DNA of 12,336 nucleotides, taken from NCBI GenBank assembly GCA_003558175.1, contig PWMO01000301.1, positions 1-12,336 on the forward strand. The letters run 5' to 3'. This document shows, one piece after another, positions 1 through 6,685 of the stretch. This DNA is from Spirochaetaceae bacterium (GTDB lineage: Bacteria > Spirochaetota > Spirochaetia > DSM-27196 > PWMO01). Numbering within the stretch: position 1 is the stretch's first letter; every line of letters begins with the position of its first letter. The notes under the pieces were generated by a model. That model was not told the DNA's origin, searched no databases, and saw only the letters and a list, made by a program, of their open reading frames with translations. Position numbers and translations under genes: made by a program.

Positions 1-1093
1 CCAGCAAGAACGAGTCATGGCCGTACGGGCTCGACAACTCGGCGTAAGAGACGTCCTTTCCTGCCTTCATCATCGCGAAGACCATCTCTTTGGACTGGTA
101 CGGTGGGTAGAGCCAGTCCGACGTGAAAGAGATCACGAGGTACTTGGAGGCGCCCTGAGCGAACGCCGCTTCGAGGCTGTCGAAGCGGTCGCTGATATCG
201 TAATAGTCCATGGCCTTGGTCAGATAGATGTAGGAGTTGGCGTCAAAGCGGTCGACAAACTTGCCGCCCTGGTACTCGAGGTAGCTCTCGACCGCAAACT
301 GGTCCGAGAAATCAAAGCCAAACTGCCGGCGTTGCTGCAGCTTGCGGCCGAACTTCATTCCCATCGATTCTTCGGATAGATAGGTGATATGACCCAACAT
401 GCGCGCGATTGCCAGTCCGCGGGCGGGCGGCTCGTGGTCATAGTAGTCGCCGTTGCGCCAGCGCGGATCCGACATGATTGCGTTACGGCCCACGGCGTCG
501 AAGGCGATGCCCTGTGCGGTCAGTCGGGGTGTGGAGGCCAGTACGATAGCGGTAGCAAGCGAGTCGGGGTAGGTGACCGCCCACTCCAGCGCCTGCATGC
601 CGCCCATCGAGCCACCGGCAACCGAAAGCAGCCGTTCAATTCCCAGGTGATCGATAAGCCGCTTCTGCACTTTAACCATGTCGTTGACGGTGATTACCGG
701 GAACGAGAGCGCGTAGGGGCGTCCGGTCCGCGGATCGATCGAGCCGGGGCCGGTGGTGCCCTGACAGCCTCCGAGCACGTTGGAACAGACGACATGGTAG
801 CGGCGAGTGTCAAACGGCTTGCCATGTCCGATCATGTTGTCCCACCAGCCGGGTTTCTGTGCTCCGGGATGAAAGCCGGCGGCGTGAGCGTCGCCGGAGA
901 ACGCGTGCACGATGAGAACCGCGTTCGTGCGCGAGGCGTTCAGTTCGCCGTAGGTCTCGTAGCGCACGGTGATGGGAGCGAGGCTTCGGCCGCTGTCGAG
1001 CGTTACGCCGTCATCGAGGGTCAAGTCTTGAGGTGAGACAACCAGCGTCGTGTCTGTCAGTGTTGTGTCTGTCGAGTCGCTGCGGCGAGTCAT
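1..1093 (-). CDS. metX: Homoserine O-acetyltransferase (MetX family), 3' end beyond the window
   Basis: This is the N-terminal 364 residues of an alpha/beta-hydrolase of the MetX family. The family transfers an acyl group, usually acetyl from acetyl-CoA, to the hydroxyl of homoserine in the cytoplasm, the first committed step of methionine synthesis. The whole catalytic triad is visible: nucleophile Ser162 in GGSMGGMQALEW, Asp326 in SDWLYPP and His359 in GHDSFLL. Other family landmarks are VRYETYGELN (43-52), HAFSGDAH (63-70), NVLGGCQGTTGP (105-116) and FPVITVNDMV (131-140). The ATG at 1093 is the only sensible start. It lacks a Shine-Dalgarno and lies 10 nt after a -10 box. Residues 8-17 hold a TDTTL duplication ahead of the conserved domain. 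Some MetX relatives use succinyl-CoA or act on serine, and the sequence alone does not settle the acyl donor. The gene is divergent from the membrane protein at 1208. Confidence 0.93.
   Translation of the reverse strand, partial: MTRRSDSTDTTLTDTTLVVSPQDLTLDDGVTLDSGRSLAPITVRYETYGELNASRTNAVLIVHAFSGDAHAAGFHPGAQKPGWWDNMIGHGKPFDTRRYHVVCSNVLGGCQGTTGPGSIDPRTGRPYALSFPVITVNDMVKVQKRLIDHLGIERLLSVAGGSMGGMQALEWAVTYPDSLATAIVLASTPRLTAQGIAFDAVGRNAIMSDPRWRNGDYYDHEPPARGLAIARMLGHITYLSEESMGMKFGRKLQQRRQFGFDFSDQFAVESYLEYQGGKFVDRFDANSYIYLTKAMDYYDISDRFDSLEAAFAQGASKYLVISFTSDWLYPPYQSKEMVFAMMKAGKDVSYAELSSPYGHDSFLL
1043..1072 (-). repeat. 15-bp tandem duplication in the metX 5' end
   Basis: Two adjacent 15-bp units (1043-1057 and 1058-1072) differ at two positions (1046/1061 and 1049/1064). 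In the metX frame they encode TDTTL twice. The duplication lies in the variable N-terminus, before the conserved hydrolase fold, so it is probably tolerated. Confidence 0.85.
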
Positions 1094-1103
1094 GCTTTTC
1101 GAG

Positions 1104-1132
1104 ATACTAGGTTGACCACCGGAACCTGTCAA
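1104..1132 (-). promoter_or_regulatory. sigma70-type promoter of metX, near-leaderless
   Basis: On the minus strand TTGACA (1127-1132) is followed by a 17-nt spacer and TAGTAT (1104-1109). The -35 is a perfect consensus and the -10 matches 4 of 6. The -10 ends only 10 nt before the metX ATG, so a start site about 7 nt downstream would fall near 1097 and leave a leader of about 4 nt. No Shine-Dalgarno is present. Confidence 0.7.
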
Positions 1133-1207
1133 TACCGGCAGCACCGCGTTGCGTGCGGCGGCATATTGCGCACACCGGAGCGATCGTGATAGCCTCCGCC
1201 CAAGACT

Positions 1208-1927
1208 ATGATACTATTCGCGCTTGTTGCAGTTCCTCTCACTTGCTATATCGCGCTGCGCTTCACCGGTGATCGGGTCGAGCTGTTGGGTCCGCTGGTT
1301 CGCGGCGCGTTGTGGTACGTCGTCGGACTGGCGGCGGCGTTTCTCAGCGGCCTCCTGATGGACCTGAGATACACTGCGTCCGATGCCTATCTCTTCTTCG
1401 TGCTGCGTGACGGGTACATCCCGTATCTGTTGGGTCTCGCCGGTTTCTTTCTCTTCTACCATCGACTGGCGCTGCGCGACGACCGGGCGATGATCCCGGT
1501 CATGACGGTATTCCTGGCAGCTTTTCTTTCGGTGGCGGCGGTCGCGGAGATCGTCCTCGATACATCGTTCCGCGGCGCTTACCAGACCGTGTTACTGCCG
1601 TCACATCGCGCCACAATGACCGTGCTGGTTCCGGTGCTGTTTGGAGCGTGGATGCGCGAGGGGCGGTTGCCGCTGCGCGCGCTGTACACTCTTCTCATCG
1701 CGGGGTTGCCTGCTGCGGTTGCCGTGACGCCGCTTCTGCTGTCGCTGCGGTACACCGGTTACGGCATCCTGGCGGGACTCCTGTTGGCCGCGGCGGGCGT
1801 AGCCGGATACCTGCTTCTGCGCACCGCCTATTATCCCGATCGCGGGTTCTCGAGCGTGGTCGCGGAGGCAGTGTCCGTGCACACTACTGGAGACCGGTCC
1901 GTGCACACCGACGAACCGGTTCATTGA
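1208..1927 (+). CDS. Polytopic membrane protein of unknown function
   Basis: The 239-residue product is strongly hydrophobic, and I do not recognise its family. Likely membrane segments lie near residues 1-17, 30-51, 70-86, 95-117, 136-149, 157-180 and 185-206, giving about seven helices. A polar C-terminal tail follows (207-239), rich in His, Thr and Asp, containing SVHT twice. No enzymatic motif is evident. The start ATG at 1208 has no convincing Shine-Dalgarno. A weak promoter-like pair (TTGCGC at 1166-1171, TGATAG at 1187-1192, 15-nt spacer) lies just upstream. The lipoprotein gene begins 21 bp after the stop, so the two are probably cotranscribed. Hydrophobic periodicity and a clean frame make a real gene likely; the function is open. 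Confidence 0.75.
   Translation: MILFALVAVPLTCYIALRFTGDRVELLGPLVRGALWYVVGLAAAFLSGLLMDLRYTASDAYLFFVLRDGYIPYLLGLAGFFLFYHRLALRDDRAMIPVMTVFLAAFLSVAAVAEIVLDTSFRGAYQTVLLPSHRATMTVLVPVLFGAWMREGRLPLRALYTLLIAGLPAAVAVTPLLLSLRYTGYGILAGLLLAAAGVAGYLLLRTAYYPDRGFSSVVAEAVSVHTTGDRSVHTDEPVH
1874..1908 (+). repeat. 11-bp direct repeat at the 3' end of the membrane-protein gene
   Basis: TCCGTGCACAC occurs exactly twice, at 1874-1884 and 1898-1908, with starts 24 nt apart and in the same reading frame. It encodes the two SVHT copies in the polar tail. Each copy contains the palindrome GTGCAC. Confidence 0.8.
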
Positions 1928-1948
1928 GCATCCGGCGGGCTGGGCGTG

Positions 1949-2884
1949 ATGCGCACGACACGTGCAGTACCCAATGCAGTTCTGCTGTTGCTGCTGTCGT
2001 CGGTATTTCTCTCCCCCGCGTGTTCGCCTGACACCCTGATCATCCTTGACCCCATTCTTGCTGCGGCTCCGCAGGACGACACCCCGTTGCCGGGTGCGTT
2101 GGCCGACACGGTGCGGGCTGAAGGCCGCACACCGCAGGTCACGGTACTTCCTTCGGTCTCAGCTGAACATCTGCGGGAGGCAGTTGCGTCGAGCCCGGCT
2201 CAACTCGTCGTTGCTCCCTCGCTGCTCGCCGGCCTGCTGGTGTCGGTCGCGGAAACGTTTCCCGACCGTCGTTTCTACCTGCTCGGTTCCCGAGCGGACG
2301 TACCTCACCCCGCGGTGCAACCGGTACCGTTTGACCGAATCGCAGCGTTTGAAACGGCGGCGAAGGTTGCAGCGGGCGCGGCCGAGGCGGCCGACGGCCG
2401 CGTTGTCGGGCTGTTTCTCGTTGACTCACCGCAGCGGGCGAGGGAGGCGGACGCTTTTCGCGAGGCGGCGCAGCGAGAACTCGAGTCGCGGGGATTTGAC
2501 GCCAATCGCGTGTCGGTGCGCCAATTCTCCGCGACTCCCGGTGCAGGCACCCTTCGTGACGCGATCACCGAGAGCATGCGCAACGGAGAGCAGCAGCCGG
2601 TCGTTGTTGTGGCGCTCTTTCTCGGCGCCGGCAACGATACGGCCTGGGACCTGCTGCAAGAGAGGCGTGATGCCAGTATCGTTACCGAGGCGCCGCTTGC
2701 AGTGAGCGGTGAGTCTCAGAGACTGCTGGGCTGGGTAGAGAGTCGCTGGGCGGACGCGTTGCAGACTGCGCTGCAGCACGCTGCGGAAGGAACGCCGGAG
2801 CCGCCGGTGGCCGAGGCTCGCTACTTTTTCGCCACAAAGTCAAATTTATCGCTCAACCTAATGATTGACCCTGCCGAAGATTGA
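1949..2884 (+). CDS. Lipoprotein, weakly similar to BMP/PnrA-type substrate-binding proteins
   Basis: The product is about 311 residues and begins with a lipoprotein signal: a short basic start, a Leu/Val-rich core (10-21) and the relaxed lipobox LSPAC with Cys25, a style common in spirochaetes. The mature part alternates hydrophobic strands with helices, as in type-1 periplasmic binding folds. The stretch LVVAPSLLAGLL...FPDRRFYLLGS (about 85-114) followed by a variable loop and RIAAFETAAKVAAGAAEA resembles the order in BMP family proteins. This is a pattern impression, not a proven match. ATG at 1949 is preferred, but an adjacent in-frame GTG at 1946 is possible; G-rich sequence at 1936-1944 may serve as ribosome-binding site. 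It follows the membrane protein by 21 bp and precedes the flaA unit. A role as binding lipoprotein or envelope protein is inference. Confidence 0.7.
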   Translation: MRTTRAVPNAVLLLLLSSVFLSPACSPDTLIILDPILAAAPQDDTPLPGALADTVRAEGRTPQVTVLPSVSAEHLREAVASSPAQLVVAPSLLAGLLVSVAETFPDRRFYLLGSRADVPHPAVQPVPFDRIAAFETAAKVAAGAAEAADGRVVGLFLVDSPQRAREADAFREAAQRELESRGFDANRVSVRQFSATPGAGTLRDAITESMRNGEQQPVVVVALFLGAGNDTAWDLLQERRDASIVTEAPLAVSGESQRLLGWVESRWADALQTALQHAAEGTPEPPVAEARYFFATKSNLSLNLMIDPAED

Positions 2885-3007
2885 CAACGGGGGAATGGGT
2901 TGTGTGAGAATGCACGCTTCGGTGGGTCAATGCGGCAGGCGGCTTTCGTTTTGGCCGGAGCATCCCCGATCGCCCGGGGTCGGGTCGCAGCGGCGTCGGG
3001 TCGTCAT
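2885..3007. other. Non-coding stretch before the flaA promoter
   Basis: Together with the flaA promoter and leader, this makes a 204-bp gap between the lipoprotein stop and flaA. I see no supportable gene and no intrinsic terminator. A short hairpin (CCCCG 2964-2968 with CGGGG 2975-2979) has no T-tract, so readthrough from the lipoprotein gene into flaA cannot be excluded. Confidence 0.5.
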
Positions 3008-3036
3008 TTGACAAAGGGAAACGATGCAAATATACT
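3008..3036 (+). promoter_or_regulatory. Strong sigma70-type promoter of the flaA pair
   Basis: TTGACA (3008-3013), a 17-nt spacer and TATACT (3031-3036) form a near-consensus housekeeping promoter, with the -35 perfect and the -10 at 5 of 6. Transcription would start near 3043, giving a leader of about 46 nt with a strong Shine-Dalgarno. I find no sigma28-like TAAA/GCCGATAA pair here, so the sheath genes look constitutively driven by the main sigma factor. Confidence 0.8.
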
Positions 3037-3073
3037 TTGGGGAGCTAATTGCTCGCGCCTACCAACGATGATG

Positions 3074-3082
3074 AGGAAGGAG
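3074..3082 (+). promoter_or_regulatory. Shine-Dalgarno site of the first flaA gene
   Basis: AGGAAGGAG lies 6 nt before the ATG at 3089. It is an unusually long purine match, fitting high expression of a structural flagellar protein, and it fixes the start codon. Confidence 0.8.
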
Positions 3083-3088
3083 TAAGGA

Positions 3089-3820
3089 ATGAAACAGGGT
3101 ATTCGCCTGTTCGTCTGTGTCTTGGCGTTGTTCGTACTCGCTACGTCGCCGCTCATGGCCCAGATGCGTCGGCCAATGATCAACTCCGTTGTGCTCGATG
3201 ATTTCAACGATCCGAGCAGTCAATGGATGGTCCGGGGAAGCCGCTTCGTGAACGACGATTTGCTCGACTGGGAATGGGTACGTACCTGGCCGGAAGCTCT
3301 GCATCGCACGGAACCGGAAGGCGTCACGCTGCGGTCTCTCGGCGTTCGTGGCGGGTTTGATCGTATCGGTTACAACTACCTCGAGATAATCCCGGCTCAG
3401 GAGGATGGGAACGGAGAACTGGTTCCGCGAGCCATCCCGCTACCCGGGACGGCTCTGTCGCTCGATCTCTGGGTCTGGGGCTCAAATCGCAGCTATTATG
3501 TCGACGTCCAGCTCCGTGACCACCGCGGGATCGTGCACACCCTGCGCATGGGTGACATCAACTTCCGCGGCTGGGAAAACATCTTCGTTGACATTCCGAC
3601 CTGGATTCCTCAGGCAGTCACCTACGTTCCGCAGCGTCGCGGTCTCGAGCTGGTCAAGCTCGTTCTCTGGACTCGTCCGAACGAACGGGTCAACGAGTTC
3701 TACGTCTACCTTGACGAGCTGCGTGTAGTCACCAACCTCGCTGAGGACTACTGGGACGGTGAAGAACTGGGTGATCCGGAAGCCGTTGAACGCCTCTGGA
3801 ATGAAGCAAGAGGAATGTAG
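3089..3820 (+). CDS. flaA: Flagellar filament outer-layer (sheath) protein FlaA, first copy
   Basis: The 243-residue product is a FlaA-family protein. In spirochaetes these are exported to the periplasm and coat the FlaB core of the endoflagellar filament, affecting its stiffness and helical shape. A signal peptide occupies residues 1 to about 24 (basic MKQGIR, hydrophobic VCVLALFVLA, cut near LMAQ). The mature part opens with LDDFNDPSSQW, a typical FlaA start, followed by SLDLWVWGSNRSYYVDVQLRDHRG (about 125-148), the GW-containing NFRGWENIFVDIP and the C-terminal EFYVYLDELRVVTNLAEDYWDG. These match the usual FlaA beta-sandwich order, and the length is typical. The ATG at 3089 has an excellent Shine-Dalgarno. 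A second FlaA follows after an 11-bp gap. FlaA numbering differs between spirochaetes, so I do not assign a paralogue number. Confidence 0.9.
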   Translation: MKQGIRLFVCVLALFVLATSPLMAQMRRPMINSVVLDDFNDPSSQWMVRGSRFVNDDLLDWEWVRTWPEALHRTEPEGVTLRSLGVRGGFDRIGYNYLEIIPAQEDGNGELVPRAIPLPGTALSLDLWVWGSNRSYYVDVQLRDHRGIVHTLRMGDINFRGWENIFVDIPTWIPQAVTYVPQRRGLELVKLVLWTRPNERVNEFYVYLDELRVVTNLAEDYWDGEELGDPEAVERLWNEARGM

Positions 3821-3831
3821 GAGATAAGGTA

Positions 3832-4533
3832 ATGAAACGAGCAGTATTCCTTTTGGTACTCATGGTCGTTGGCGGGCTCCTGTTTTCCCAGCAGGCGAAC
3901 GACATACAGGCCGATCAACTCGGCCAGGATACGGCCCAGCAAGCGCTGCAGGAAGTGTCTATCTCACGGTTCGAAGATCCCGGTTTCTGGCGCGTGTACG
4001 TTCCCAATGATGCCGGCTTGATTACCCATCGTCGTCTCGAGGGTGGTCCGATTGACAAGGAGCCGATCGAGGCTGAAGTTGCCGCAGGCATCGAAGAGCC
4101 GGACGACTACGTGCTGGGTGTGAAGACCGAGTTCTTCCGCCGCGGAATGACCAACATATCGGTTGAGGCGATCCGCCCGCTGCCCGTGCCCGGAATCGCC
4201 AAGACCATTTCCGTCTGGGTGGTCGGACGAAATTTCAACCATGACCTGTACGTCATCATTCGAGACCAGTTTGGCAATCGCGGGCAACTCTACATGGGCC
4301 CGATGAACTTCTCCGGCTGGAGGCGCATGACGGCCGCCATTCCGCCGAACATCGTTCAACGGAACATTCACTATCCACATCTGGCCGGTATAGAGATCCT
4401 TGGGTTCCTGATTCGTCCCGCGCTGCTGGAGACCTACGGATCGTACTATGTGTACTTCGACGATCTGCGCGTTGTGACCGACCTCTACACTGAAGAGAGT
4501 CGCGATCCAGACGACATGGTCGACGGCTGGTGA
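3832..4533 (+). CDS. flaA: Flagellar filament outer-layer protein FlaA, second copy
   Basis: This 233-residue paralogue of the preceding gene has a signal peptide at residues 1 to about 20 (MKRAVFLLVLMVVGGLLFSQ). A short polar Gln/Asp-rich stretch follows (20-39), then the FlaA core: ISRFEDPGFWRVYVPND, TISVWVVGRNFNHDLYVIIRDQFGNRG, NFSGWRRMTAAIPP and SYYVYFDDLRVVTDLYTEE. The same core order occurs in the first copy (WVWG/WVVG, RD..G, NF.GW, YVY.D.LRVVT). The paralogues are clearly diverged, suggesting two distinct sheath subunits rather than a recent duplication. An AGGAGA site (3819-3824), overlapping the upstream stop, serves the ATG at 3832. The gene ends before a strong terminator, so the two flaA genes probably form a complete bicistronic unit. 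Confidence 0.9.
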   Translation: MKRAVFLLVLMVVGGLLFSQQANDIQADQLGQDTAQQALQEVSISRFEDPGFWRVYVPNDAGLITHRRLEGGPIDKEPIEAEVAAGIEEPDDYVLGVKTEFFRRGMTNISVEAIRPLPVPGIAKTISVWVVGRNFNHDLYVIIRDQFGNRGQLYMGPMNFSGWRRMTAAIPPNIVQRNIHYPHLAGIEILGFLIRPALLETYGSYYVYFDDLRVVTDLYTEESRDPDDMVDGW

Positions 4534-4597
4534 GGCAAGCGCTCCGCGCTGCAGGTTGTGCCGAACGCACGACAAGGTGCGGACACTCGATCCCCGG

Positions 4598-4629
4598 AAG
4601 GACCCTCCATTGCGGACGGGTCCTTTTTT
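4598..4629 (+). terminator. Intrinsic terminator of the flaA operon
   Basis: AAGGACCC (4598-4605) pairs with GGGTCCTT (4618-4625). A further TCC/GGA inner stem surrounds an ATTGC loop with one bulged C, and the run T4624-T4629 follows. It lies 64 bp after the second flaA stop and ends 13 nt before the histidine-kinase start. Confidence 0.9.
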
Positions 4630-4636
4630 GTAGTAT
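4610..4636 (+). promoter_or_regulatory. Possible promoter of the histidine kinase, inside the terminator
   Basis: TAGTAT (4631-4636) stands 6 nt before the GTG at 4643. A poor -35 candidate, TTGCGG (4610-4615), lies in the terminator loop at 15-nt spacing. The -10 is reasonable and the -35 weak. If used, the transcript would be nearly leaderless; otherwise the gene depends on readthrough of the flaA terminator. Confidence 0.3.
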
Positions 4637-4642
4637 TGCGGG

Positions 4643-5830
4643 GTGATGGAGGCATTTGCAAGACTGATGAGCGAGCACACGGCGTTTCTGCGCGAAGTAT
4701 ACTTCTTCCGTGACCTCGGAGACGAGGAGCTGCGAATCATCAGTGAGCGATGTCGGGAGACCTCGTTTCAGGCCGGTGAGATCGTTTTCCGCGAACGCAG
4801 TGCGGGCGACCGCTTCTACATTGTGCTGCAGGGTGAGGTAGAAGTCTGGAAAGATTACGACCTGCCGAGCCGTGACCGTCTGGCGGCGCATGGTGCCGGG
4901 CACATCTTTGGCGAGATGGCGCTGGTCGATGATCTTCCGCGCAGCGCGACGGTCATCGCACGAACCGATACAACCCTGCTCTATCTGGCACGCGAGCACT
5001 TCCAGGAAGTGCTGCAGCAGAGTACTACCGTGGCGCGTTCGATTTTGCGCTCTCTGTCGGCGATGGTTCGTCAGAGTAATGACAGCTTTGTGGCCAGCCT
5101 TCACCGTCAGAACCAGGAGTTGCAACGCGCCTATGCCGAGCTGAAGGACGCCCAGGACGAACTGCTGCGCAATGAACGTCTCTCCAACGTCGGTAAGTTT
5201 TCTTCGATGATCCTGCACGACCTGCGCAATCCCATCTCCGCCATTCGAGGCTACGCCGAACTCATTCTGGCGCACCCGGTCGAACGGGTTCGGGTTGAGA
5301 AGTACGCCTCCAGTGTGATGCGCGAGGCCGACCGGCTCAAAGATCTTTCAGGTGAACTGCTGGATTATTCGAGAGGCGAGATTCGGCTCGACATGCGGCT
5401 GGTCGACCTGCGGGAGTTCTTTTCAAGGTTTCGGTCGCTGGTGGAAGATCGCTTTACCGCTAAAGATATGCGGATCGACATCGACGTTGCGTGGCAGGAT
5501 CCGGTGCTTCTCGATGAGCAGCGGCTGCTGCGCGTGTTTGTCAATCTGGCCGACAACGCCCGCAACGCGATGAATCGTGGCGGAGTGCTGGCGATCGGTG
5601 CCTTTGAACGCGCCGGAAACCTTGTGCTGGAGGTGTCCGACAACGGACGAGGCATGGACGCCGATACGGTGAAACGGGTCTTTGAGCCGTTCTACTCCTC
5701 CGGCGGAGGGGGAACCGGGCTTGGCATGGTGATTGTCAAGAACATCGTTGAAGCTCATGACGGTAGTCTCTCGGTTTCCAGCGTGCCGGGCAGCGGGACC
5801 GTGGTTTCTATTCTGCTGCCTCCCGCGTAG
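4643..5830 (+). CDS. Soluble histidine kinase with N-terminal cyclic-nucleotide-binding domain
   Basis: The 395-residue protein joins two modules. Residues 14-130 form a Crp-like cNMP-binding domain, with a beta-roll and the phosphate-binding cassette FGEMALVDDLPRSATV (89-104), whose Glu91 and Arg100 are the positions expected to contact cyclic nucleotide. A coiled-coil linker (about 150-185) leads to a histidine kinase: H-box ILHDLRNPIS with His192, N-box NLADNARNAM (301-310), G1 DNGRGMD, F-box FEPFYSSG and G2 GTGLGMVIVK. There are no membrane segments and no receiver domain, so it is cytoplasmic and needs a separate partner, not found in this window. The start is uncertain: GTG 4643, ATG 4646, or ATG 4667 (residue 9) with GGAGG 14 nt upstream. 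The last 23 bp overlap the convergent tatD gene. Cyclic AMP as ligand is inference. Confidence 0.9.
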   Translation: MMEAFARLMSEHTAFLREVYFFRDLGDEELRIISERCRETSFQAGEIVFRERSAGDRFYIVLQGEVEVWKDYDLPSRDRLAAHGAGHIFGEMALVDDLPRSATVIARTDTTLLYLAREHFQEVLQQSTTVARSILRSLSAMVRQSNDSFVASLHRQNQELQRAYAELKDAQDELLRNERLSNVGKFSSMILHDLRNPISAIRGYAELILAHPVERVRVEKYASSVMREADRLKDLSGELLDYSRGEIRLDMRLVDLREFFSRFRSLVEDRFTAKDMRIDIDVAWQDPVLLDEQRLLRVFVNLADNARNAMNRGGVLAIGAFERAGNLVLEVSDNGRGMDADTVKRVFEPFYSSGGGGTGLGMVIVKNIVEAHDGSLSVSSVPGSGTVVSILLPPA

Positions 5831-6644
5831 TCAGGCGCGAGCGCGCCCGCGGGAAGAGCGTGAGAAAGTTCTCGCGCGTGCGGTGAGCGAGTTCCTCCAG
5901 CGGTTCCCGGCGGAGTTCGGCGAGAGCGCACAGTGTATGGCCGAGATAGCCCGGATGGTTAGGTCGGCCGCGAGCCGGCACCGGTGCCAGGAAAGGCGCG
6001 TCGGTCTCTACGAGCAGGGAGTCGGGAGGCACGAGTGCCGCGGCCGCACGAAGCGCATCCGACCGCGGGAATGTCAGGTTGCCGGCAAACGATATCGCAA
6101 ATCCCAGATCGACAAACGATGCAACCCATTCGGGCCCGGCGGAGTAGCAGTGCATGATGCCGCCCCGATGTACCGGCGATTGGCGGAGAACGGTGTAGAT
6201 GTCTTCGGTTGCGTGGCGGTTGTGGACGATCAGCGGCAAATCGAGCTCATTGGCAAGGGTGATCTGCGCCTCGAAAAGTGCGTGCTGAGCTGCCGCATGC
6301 TCACGCCCGCGATACCAGTCGAGTCCGGTCTCGCCAATGGCGACGATTGCAGGATCGCCGGCCGCGTTCCGGATGGAAGCGGCGGCAGCTTCAACGGTGG
6401 TATCTGCCGCCTGCGCCGGGTGTACCCCGGCACTGAAGAGAATGCGCCGGTCGTCACCGACCATACGCCGTCTCTGCGGCAGGTCGTCGGCCTGGATTGC
6501 AATATCCAGCATTGCCGCCATGCCGCTCTCGAAGCAGTTCGAAACTACTTCGGCCACCGGTACACCACGGTCCGCCGCAACCGTCAGGTGACAGTGTGAA
6601 TCGATGGTTCCGGGAACAATGGTACAGTGCTTGAAGTGATTCAT
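5808..6644 (-). CDS. tatD: TatD-family metal-dependent hydrolase/DNase
   Basis: The 278-residue amidohydrolase-fold enzyme belongs to the TatD family, whose members show 3'-5' DNase activity and act in the cytoplasm in DNA turnover or repair. Metal ligands are all in place: His17 and His19 in DSHCHL, Glu105 in GETGLDW, His141 in VHNRH, His165 in MHCYSAG and Asp215 in ETDAPFLAP. The C-terminal RGRPNHPGYL is also typical. The open frame continues upstream to an ATG at 6935, but that extension has no family similarity. The ATG at 6644 places the HCH motif where the family expects it. No Shine-Dalgarno precedes it, and a promoter-like pair ends 12 nt upstream. The 3' end overlaps the histidine-kinase gene tail-to-tail. 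Substrate and role cannot be told from sequence. Confidence 0.9.
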   Translation of the reverse strand: MNHFKHCTIVPGTIDSHCHLTVAADRGVPVAEVVSNCFESGMAAMLDIAIQADDLPQRRRMVGDDRRILFSAGVHPAQAADTTVEAAAASIRNAAGDPAIVAIGETGLDWYRGREHAAAQHALFEAQITLANELDLPLIVHNRHATEDIYTVLRQSPVHRGGIMHCYSAGPEWVASFVDLGFAISFAGNLTFPRSDALRAAAALVPPDSLLVETDAPFLAPVPARGRPNHPGYLGHTLCALAELRREPLEELAHRTRENFLTLFPRARSRLTTREAAE

Positions 6645-6656
6645 GCCGATTGCCGC

Positions 6657-6685
6657 AGAATAGTCGACGGCCGCATAATGCGCAA
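6657..6685 (-). promoter_or_regulatory. Possible near-leaderless promoter of tatD
   Basis: On the minus strand TTGCGC (6680-6685), a 17-nt spacer and TATTCT (6657-6662) lie 12 nt before the tatD ATG. The -35 matches 3 of 6 and the -10 matches 4 of 6, so this is modest. A start near 6650 would give a 6-7 nt leader, consistent with the absence of a Shine-Dalgarno. Confidence 0.4.

Noticed and set aside
17..1036. Plus-strand open frames across the first kilobase
   Set aside because: They are antisense shadows of metX, which reads cleanly on the minus strand with its full catalytic triad.
2881..2911. TTGACA overlapping the lipoprotein stop as a promoter
   Set aside because: No acceptable -10 hexamer occurs at 16-18 nt; the best, GAGAAT, is at 19 nt. 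The pair at 3008-3036 is far better.
2964..2979. CCCCG/CGGGG hairpin as a terminator
   Set aside because: The stem is only 5 bp and no T-run follows on either strand.
2900..3085. 61-codon open frame before flaA
   Set aside because: It starts weakly, covers the strong flaA promoter and Shine-Dalgarno, and shows no protein-like pattern.
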